NCBI RefSeq assembly: GCF_008728195.1
Contig: NZ_CP031598.1
Coordinates: 2,914,001 to 2,978,000, forward strand
Direction of reading: 5' to 3'
Origin: Roseovarius indicus
Lineage (GTDB): Bacteria > Pseudomonadota > Alphaproteobacteria > Rhodobacterales > Rhodobacteraceae
Length of the DNA stretch: 64,000 nucleotides
This document shows, one piece after another, positions 59,053 to 64,000 of this stretch (positions are counted from its first letter, which is position 1; every line of letters begins with the position of its first letter). The notes below the pieces were generated by a model that was not told the origin of the DNA, searched no databases, and saw nothing but the letters and a program-made list of their open reading frames with translations. The translations under genes and the position numbers were made by a program.

Positions 59053-60054
59053 ATGCAGGTTGAGACTGGCAAAGTCGAGGTGAAGGCGCAGGGCGCACCC
59101 AGACGTTTCGTTTTCGTTCTTCTCGAAAACTTCTCCCTGCTCAGCTTTGCCGCGGCCCTCGATTGCCTGCGGATCGCGAACCGTATGGCCGACAAAACCC
59201 TGTATACATGGGTGACCACCGGCGAATCCGGCGACACCGTCGGCTGTTCCGCCGGCACGCGGTTCCATCTCGACATGCCTCTCGAAGAGCTCAGCCGTGA
59301 CGACACGATGCTGATCTGCGGCGGCACCGATATCCAGCAGGCGACCACCAAGAAGCTGCTGAACTGGCTGCGCCGCGAGGCCCGCCGCGGCCTACGCGTG
59401 GGCGGTCTCTGCACGGCAAGCTACGTGATGGCGCGCGCCGGCCTGCTCGATGGCAAGAAAGCGACCATCCACTGGGAAAACCATGACAGCTTCACCGAGG
59501 AATTCGACGAGGTAGAACTGACCAAGTCGGTCTTCGTGATCGACGGCAGCCGCATGTCGACCGCGGGGGGCACCTCCTCCATCGACCTAATGCTCAAGAT
59601 CATCGCCGACGAACAGGGCGACAAGCTCGCCAATGCCGTGGCCGACCAGATGATCTACGCCTCGATCCGCACCGACCAGGACACCCAGCGCCTGTCGGTT
59701 CCCACCCGTATCGGTGTGCGCCACCCCAAGCTCAGCCAGGTCATCCAGATGATGGAGGCCAATATCGAGGAACCGATCAGCCCCGCCATCCTCGCCAAGG
59801 ATGTCGGCATGTCGACGCGTCAGCTAGAACGGCTGTTCCGGCGCTACCTCAACCGCTCGCCCAAGCGCTACTACATGGAACTGCGGCTTCAAAAGGCCCG
59901 CAACCTGCTGATGCAGACCGACATGACCGTGATCAACGTGGCGCTGGCCTGCGGGTTCGCCAGCCCCTCGCACTTCTCCAAGTGTTACCGCTCACACTAC
60001 AACACCACGCCTTATCGTGAGCGCGGCTCCCAATCGACCCGGCTTTCGGTCTAA
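59053..60054 (+). CDS. GlxA family transcriptional regulator (GATase-like plus AraC HTH)
   Basis: 333 aa. N-terminal DJ-1/PfpI-like domain (about 15-190) with GGLCTASYVMA in the position of the nucleophile elbow, followed by the AraC HTH (VGMSTRQLERLFRRYLNRSPKRYYMELRL and VALACGFASPSHFSKCYRSHYNTTP). In other proteobacteria close relatives (GbdR, CdhR) respond to glycine betaine or carnitine; that is only suggestive here. ATG 59053 follows GGAGAATCG. Confidence 0.9.
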   Translation: MQVETGKVEVKAQGAPRRFVFVLLENFSLLSFAAALDCLRIANRMADKTLYTWVTTGESGDTVGCSAGTRFHLDMPLEELSRDDTMLICGGTDIQQATTKKLLNWLRREARRGLRVGGLCTASYVMARAGLLDGKKATIHWENHDSFTEEFDEVELTKSVFVIDGSRMSTAGGTSSIDLMLKIIADEQGDKLANAVADQMIYASIRTDQDTQRLSVPTRIGVRHPKLSQVIQMMEANIEEPISPAILAKDVGMSTRQLERLFRRYLNRSPKRYYMELRLQKARNLLMQTDMTVINVALACGFASPSHFSKCYRSHYNTTPYRERGSQSTRLSV

Positions 60055-60085
60055 GCCTCTGAATTCATTACTTTTACGCAACGCC

Positions 60086-60130
60086 CCGCTTTCTTGAAAA
60101 GAAAGCGGACAGAAATCTTTTCAAGATTTC
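60086..60130. repeat. Two perfect hairpins with alternative cross-pairing
   Basis: Hairpin 1 CCGCTTTCTT-GAA-AAGAAAGCGG (60086-60108) and hairpin 2 GAAATCTT-TTC-AAGATTTC (60112-60130). In addition TCTTGAAAAGA (60092-60102) is the exact reverse complement of TCTTTTCAAGA (60116-60126), so the two hairpins and an 11-bp long-range stem exclude each other. Between two convergent genes; may terminate both transcripts despite lacking a classical T-run. Confidence 0.75.
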
Positions 60131-60137
60131 GCACCCA

Positions 60138-61232
60138 TCACGGCGTCACCCGGTACAATGCCCCCTCGCCAACCGACAGGAACCAGATCGCCCCCTCCGG
60201 CCCTTCCCGGATATCGCGCACACGCAACGTCTCGGGCCCCTCGATCCGCTCGACCTCTTCCAGCGGATCGCCCGACAGCCGCGAGATCATGTTGAACTTC
60301 AGCGAGCCCACGAAGAAATCGCCCTCCCACTCGGGCCAGAGCTTGCCCGAATAGATCATCATCCCCGACGGCGCGATCGACGGGTCCCAGTAATGCACGG
60401 GCTGCTCCATCCCTTCCTTGTGCGTGCCCTCACCAATTTTCCCGCCCGAATAGTGAACCCCGTAGGAAATCACCGGCCAGCCGTAATTGGCGCCCTTTTC
60501 CACCCGGTTCACCTCGTCGCCGCCCCGCGCGCCATGCTCGACAACCCAAAGCTGGCCAGAGGCATCCAGCGCCGCGCCCTGCGCATTGCGGTGCCCGTAT
60601 GACCAGATCTCGGGCTGCGCGCCCTCCCGATCTGCGAACGGGTTTTCCGAGGGCACCGCGCCATCCTTCGTGATGTGCACCACCGACCCGTTCTCGCGCG
60701 ACAGATCCTGCGCCGAGGGCCGGTCGCCGCGCTCGCCCACGGTCACGAACAAAGTGCCATCGGGCGCCTCCACGATCCGCGAGCCGAAATGCCGCCCGCC
60801 GCGCGAGCCCGGCTCCATCTCGAAAATCACCTCCCACCGGCTCAGCCGCGCCCCGTCGGGCGACAACTGCGCCTTGGCCACCGCCGTACCGGCGCCACCA
60901 TCCTGCGGCTTGGAATAGCTGAAGAACAAGGTCCGGGTCCGGGCAAAGTCGCGCGGCACCAGCACATCCAGCAGGCCGCCCTGCCCGCGGGCCTGCACCT
61001 CGCCGACACCGGCCACCTCGGCCACTTGGCCATTCTCGACCAGTTTCAGCCGCCCGGCCCGCTCGGTGACCAGCACGCCACCCCCGGGCAGAAACCCGAT
61101 CGCCCACGGCTCCTCGAGCCCATCCGCAACCGTCGAGACGCTCAACGCACCGGCACTGCTGTCAAGGGCACCCGCAACTCCGGCCCACGCGCAGAAGGCG
61201 GCCACAAGGCCGCCATGTCTCAACACTCTCAT
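60138..61232 (-). CDS. PQQ-dependent sugar dehydrogenase (soluble GDH/Asd/YliI-like)
   Basis: 364 aa. Signal peptide 1-23, then a six-bladed beta-propeller of the GSDH type: LEEPWAIGFLPGG, VVEHGARGGDEVNRVEKGANYGWP and SGMMIYSGKLWPEWEGDFFVGSL blocks are typical of YliI. Periplasmic aldose oxidation with PQQ; physiological sugar unknown. ATG 61232 follows AGGAGCAG; an upstream start at 61259 has no site. Confidence 0.9.
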   Translation of the reverse strand: MRVLRHGGLVAAFCAWAGVAGALDSSAGALSVSTVADGLEEPWAIGFLPGGGVLVTERAGRLKLVENGQVAEVAGVGEVQARGQGGLLDVLVPRDFARTRTLFFSYSKPQDGGAGTAVAKAQLSPDGARLSRWEVIFEMEPGSRGGRHFGSRIVEAPDGTLFVTVGERGDRPSAQDLSRENGSVVHITKDGAVPSENPFADREGAQPEIWSYGHRNAQGAALDASGQLWVVEHGARGGDEVNRVEKGANYGWPVISYGVHYSGGKIGEGTHKEGMEQPVHYWDPSIAPSGMMIYSGKLWPEWEGDFFVGSLKFNMISRLSGDPLEEVERIEGPETLRVRDIREGPEGAIWFLSVGEGALYRVTP

Positions 61233-61394
61233 CAGACTGCTCCTGTTCCTTTTAACCACCTTAAAAAATGGGGCGCCGTGCCCTTACGTCAAATCACGTC
61301 CACGCGCTCTTGCGGCGGGATATCCCCTTGCTTTTCCATATCAGTCAAATAGGCTCAGCCCCCAGAACGTACTGTTCAACAGGGAGAGACAGAC

Positions 61395-62582
61395 ATGAAG
61401 AAACTACTCGCGACGACCACGGCACTCGCTCTGGGTGCAGGCGCCGCCTGGGCCCAGGACAGCGAAGTCAAGATCGGTATCATCCTCGGCTTCACCGGCC
61501 CGATTGAATCTCTGACCCCGCACATGGCGGCCGGCGCAGAGTTGGCGATGTCGGAAGTCAGCGAAAGCGGCAAGCTGCTCGACGGGATGACCGTCTCACC
61601 GGTCCGCGCCGACAGCACCTGCATCGACGCAGGCGCGGCGACGGCGGCTGCCGAACGCCTGATCACCTCCGAAGGGGTCAAGGGCATCATGGGCGCCGAC
61701 TGTTCCGGCGTCACCGGCGCCATCCTGTCGAACGCGGCCGTGCCGAATGGCGTCGTGATGATCTCGCCCTCGGCCACCTCGCCGGCGCTCTCGACCGCCG
61801 AAGATGACGGCCTCTTCTTCCGCACCGCCCCCTCGGATGCCCGCCAGGGCGTCGTGATGACCGAGATCCTGATGGAGCGTGGCATCGAAGAGGTCGCGGT
61901 GACCTACACCAACAACGACTACGGCAAGGGCCTAGCCGACAGCTTCGCGGCCGCCTTCGAGGAAGCCGGCGGCACGATCACCATCAACGCCGCCCACGAA
62001 GACGGCAAGGCCGACTACTCGGCCGAGGTGGGCGCACTGGCCTCCGCCGGCGGCGACCGTCTGGTCGTGGCGGGCTATGTCGACCAGGGCGGCAGCGGCA
62101 TCGTGCGTGCGGCGCTCGACTCCGGTGCCTTCGACACCTTCCACTTCCCCGACGGCATGATCGGCTCGCAGCTCGAAGCCAATTTCGGCTCCGAGGTCGA
62201 CGGCTCCACCGGCCAGCACCCGGGCACCGACAGCCCCGGCGTGGCCAAGTTTGAGGAAATGGTCGGCGACAGCTTCGAGGCCACCTCGCCCTTCGCACCG
62301 GAAAGCTATGACGCCGCGGCGCTCATCATGTTGGCGATGCAAGCGGCCGGCTCCGTCGAATCCGCCGACTACAAGGAACACGTGATGGACGTGGCCAACG
62401 CCCCGGGCGAGAAAATCTTCCCCGGTGAGCTTGGCAAGGCGCTCGACATCATTGCCGAGGGCGGCGACATCGACTACGTCGGCGCGACCGCGGTGGAACT
62501 GATCGGCCCCGGGGAATCGGCCGGCAACTACCGCGAGATCGAATTCAAGGACGGCGAGATCACCACGGTCAAATTCCGCTGA
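61395..62582 (+). CDS. ABC transporter periplasmic binding protein, branched-chain amino acid type
   Basis: 395 aa. Signal peptide 1-20 (LALGAGAAWAQD), then a type I periplasmic fold: KIGIILGFTGPIESLTPHMAAGAELAM, GIMGADCSGVTGA, AVTYTNNDYGKGLADSF. Belongs to the Peripla_BP_6/LivJ family; substrate could be amino acids, amides or aromatic acids. TTGCTT-16-TAGGCT at about 61339-61366 may be its promoter. First gene of the operon leading off the window. Confidence 0.92.
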   Translation: MKKLLATTTALALGAGAAWAQDSEVKIGIILGFTGPIESLTPHMAAGAELAMSEVSESGKLLDGMTVSPVRADSTCIDAGAATAAAERLITSEGVKGIMGADCSGVTGAILSNAAVPNGVVMISPSATSPALSTAEDDGLFFRTAPSDARQGVVMTEILMERGIEEVAVTYTNNDYGKGLADSFAAAFEEAGGTITINAAHEDGKADYSAEVGALASAGGDRLVVAGYVDQGGSGIVRAALDSGAFDTFHFPDGMIGSQLEANFGSEVDGSTGQHPGTDSPGVAKFEEMVGDSFEATSPFAPESYDAAALIMLAMQAAGSVESADYKEHVMDVANAPGEKIFPGELGKALDIIAEGGDIDYVGATAVELIGPGESAGNYREIEFKDGEITTVKFR

Positions 62583-62671
62583 TCCAGCCGTAGAGGGACA
62601 AAAAGACCGGTCCCGGGCACGCCCGGGGCCGATCCAACGAACGGAGGGGCAAAAGCCCCCGGGGGACACAC

Positions 62672-63460
62672 ATGATCGTCGTCGATGACGTTCACAAGCA
62701 TTTCGGCGGGTTCCATGCCGTCGATGGCGCGAGCATGACCATCCAGCAAGGTTCGATCACCGGCTTGATCGGACCTAATGGCGCCGGAAAAACAACTCTT
62801 TTCAACGTGATCGCGGGCGTTCTTCAACCAACGTCCGGCCGTGTCACCATGGCCGGCGAAGATATCACCGGCCTGCCGCCGCATGACCTGTTCCACAAGG
62901 GCCTGCTGCGCACCTTCCAGATCGCCCACGAATTCAGCTCGATGACCTGCCGCGAGAACCTGATGATGGTGCCCGGCGACCAGTCGGGAGAGCGGCTCTG
63001 GAACACCTGGTTCGGCCGCAAGCGCATCGCCGACGAGGAACGCGCCCTGCGCGCCAAGGCCGACGAGGTTCTCGAATTCCTCACCATCGAACACCTCGCC
63101 GACCACAAGGCCGGCCAGGTTTCGGGCGGTCAGAAAAAGCTGCTGGAACTCGGGCGCACCATGATGGTCGACGCCCGCATCGTCTTTCTCGACGAGGTCG
63201 GCGCTGGGGTGAACCGCACCCTGCTCAACACCATCGCCGACGCGATCGTGCAGCTGAACAAGGAACGCAACTACACCTTCGTGGTGATCGAACACGACAT
63301 GGATTTCATCGGCCGCATCTGCGACCCGGTGATCTGCATGGCAGAGGGAAAGGTGCTGGCCGAGGGCACATTGGACGACATCAAGGCCAACGAGCAAGTC
63401 ATCGAGGCCTATCTCGGCACGGGACTGAAAAACAAGGACATGATGGGGACACAGGCATGA
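62672..63460 (+). CDS. ABC transporter ATP-binding protein (LivG-like)
   Basis: 262 aa. Walker A GPNGAGKTT is 34-42, signature VSGGQKKLLELG, Walker B IVFLDEVGAGV and the switch His in VVIEHDMDF. The C-terminal VIEAYLGTG is the LivG ending. No permease gene lies between it and the binding protein, so LivH/LivM partners must be downstream of the window. An 89-bp gap with a small GGGGC/GCCCC hairpin precedes it. Confidence 0.93.
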   Translation: MIVVDDVHKHFGGFHAVDGASMTIQQGSITGLIGPNGAGKTTLFNVIAGVLQPTSGRVTMAGEDITGLPPHDLFHKGLLRTFQIAHEFSSMTCRENLMMVPGDQSGERLWNTWFGRKRIADEERALRAKADEVLEFLTIEHLADHKAGQVSGGQKKLLELGRTMMVDARIVFLDEVGAGVNRTLLNTIADAIVQLNKERNYTFVVIEHDMDFIGRICDPVICMAEGKVLAEGTLDDIKANEQVIEAYLGTGLKNKDMMGTQA

Positions 63461-64000
63461 AGCACTGCATCACGGCACTTGCACTTTCAATCGGACTGGC
63501 GACGGCAACGCAAGGGACGGCGGAACCGGCATCGACCGAAACATGTGAACAACTGACCGACCGCATCGAATTCTGCGGCGAGGAGAGCGGCTGGTCGCGG
63601 CTGGGCCGCGCGGTGGCCGAGGCGACAGCCGTCTATCAGCGCGGCGACAACAGCATCGGCAAGCTGATCGTCGAGATGACGGGCACCAAGGCGCTCCGCG
63701 ACAAGGACGTACAGTCGGCCATCCTCAAGAAGGTCTCCGGCCAGATCAAGAAACTTGGCGGCTCTCTCGACGTGATCGCGCTCAAGGGTGGCATGATGAA
63801 CCGACCCGCCGGCACGATCCTCTACAGCTACCAATCGAACGGCACCGAGGTGCTCTTCCTGCACTCCTACATGGTGCGCAAGGGCATGGTCATGCAGTTC
63901 ATCACCGTGGCTCCCGGCGTCACCGATAACGACATCGCCCGGGCCACGCATCGCACCTTCATCTCGGGCTTTTCCTTCTCCGACCCCGGGGTCGCGCTTT
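63457..64000 (+). CDS. Hypothetical secreted protein, truncated at window edge
   Basis: At least 181 aa. Signal peptide 1-23 (CITALALSIGLATATQGTAEP), a Cys pair (TCEQLTDRIEFCG) and a mixed alpha/beta remainder (GKLIVEMTGTKALRDKD, YSYQSNGTEVLFLHSYMV). Overlaps the LivG-like gene as ATGA, so it is part of the transporter operon. No family recognised; the periplasmic location suggests an accessory factor. Confidence 0.7.
   Translation, partial: MKHCITALALSIGLATATQGTAEPASTETCEQLTDRIEFCGEESGWSRLGRAVAEATAVYQRGDNSIGKLIVEMTGTKALRDKDVQSAILKKVSGQIKKLGGSLDVIALKGGMMNRPAGTILYSYQSNGTEVLFLHSYMVRKGMVMQFITVAPGVTDNDIARATHRTFISGFSFSDPGVAL

Overview
The window is a contiguous piece of chromosome from a high-GC alphaproteobacterium. 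Gene content and order point to Rhodobacteraceae (Roseobacter group): an olsBA ornithine-lipid pair, ChpT of the CtrA phosphorelay, L21 with a long helix-hairpin-helix tail, an rplU-rpmA-GNAT-obg-proB-proA run, xseB-ispA-dxs, DUF6456 and DUF6477 proteins, a MttB-family methyltransferase and tetrahydrofolate-linked C1 genes. The genus cannot be fixed from sequence reading alone. Coding density is high. I found no rRNA, CRISPR array, insertion sequence, integrase or phage gene.

Layout. 1-2.8 kb: end of an unknown gene, an 11-bp phased repeat, olsA/olsB, DUF3553 and chpT. 2.8-8.1 kb (minus): rplU-rpmA-GNAT-obg-proB-proA, with its own promoter and a terminator after rpmA. 8.1-14.1 kb: a 3-hydroxybenzoate 4-monooxygenase-like flavoprotein, two tandem DUF2059 secreted proteins, tRNA-Ser(CGA), a small membrane protein and an AEC transporter. 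14.1-18.6 kb: rlmE-ppx (minus), then a plus-strand C1 operon (virulence-factor-domain protein, MetF-like reductase, MtrH-like pterin methyltransferase). 18.6-24.8 kb: xseB-ispA-dxs, a kinase-fold phosphotransferase, a HerA-like ATPase, then a 454-bp region with two plus-strand intrinsic terminators that look like small RNAs or a leader. 24.8-31.1 kb: IalB-like protein, a ketosynthase-ACP-LpxD acylation cluster, and a divergent L,D-transpeptidase/DUF882 peptidase pair. 31.1-38.2 kb: lipA, a VIT1 transporter, DUF6456 regulator, DUF6477, MttB-family methyltransferase, guaA. 38.5-48.2 kb: methyltransferase-like protein, EamA transporter, FadL-like porin, P-loop ATPase, metA, hydrolase, ppk2, TetR regulator, OafA-type acyltransferase. 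48.3-51.8 kb: rplM-rpsI, then a MocR regulator divergent from a DUF1127 protein with three matching palindromic operators. 51.8-64 kb: thioesterase, crotonase-fold protein, di-haem peroxidase, trmFO, methyltransferase, gluQ, class II DAHP synthase, GlxA-type regulator, sugar dehydrogenase, and the start of a branched-chain-amino-acid-type ABC operon that runs off the end.

The most unusual signals are the MocR/DUF1127 locus with its ATTGT-N6/7-ACAAT operators; the two candidate small RNAs (one with an anti-Shine-Dalgarno loop) upstream of the IalB gene; Arg/Gly-rich tails on both the MtrH-like and MttB-like C1 enzymes; the dedicated ketosynthase-ACP-LpxD cluster; two hairpins with mutually exclusive pairing at 60.1 kb; and a crotonase-fold protein that lacks both catalytic glutamates.
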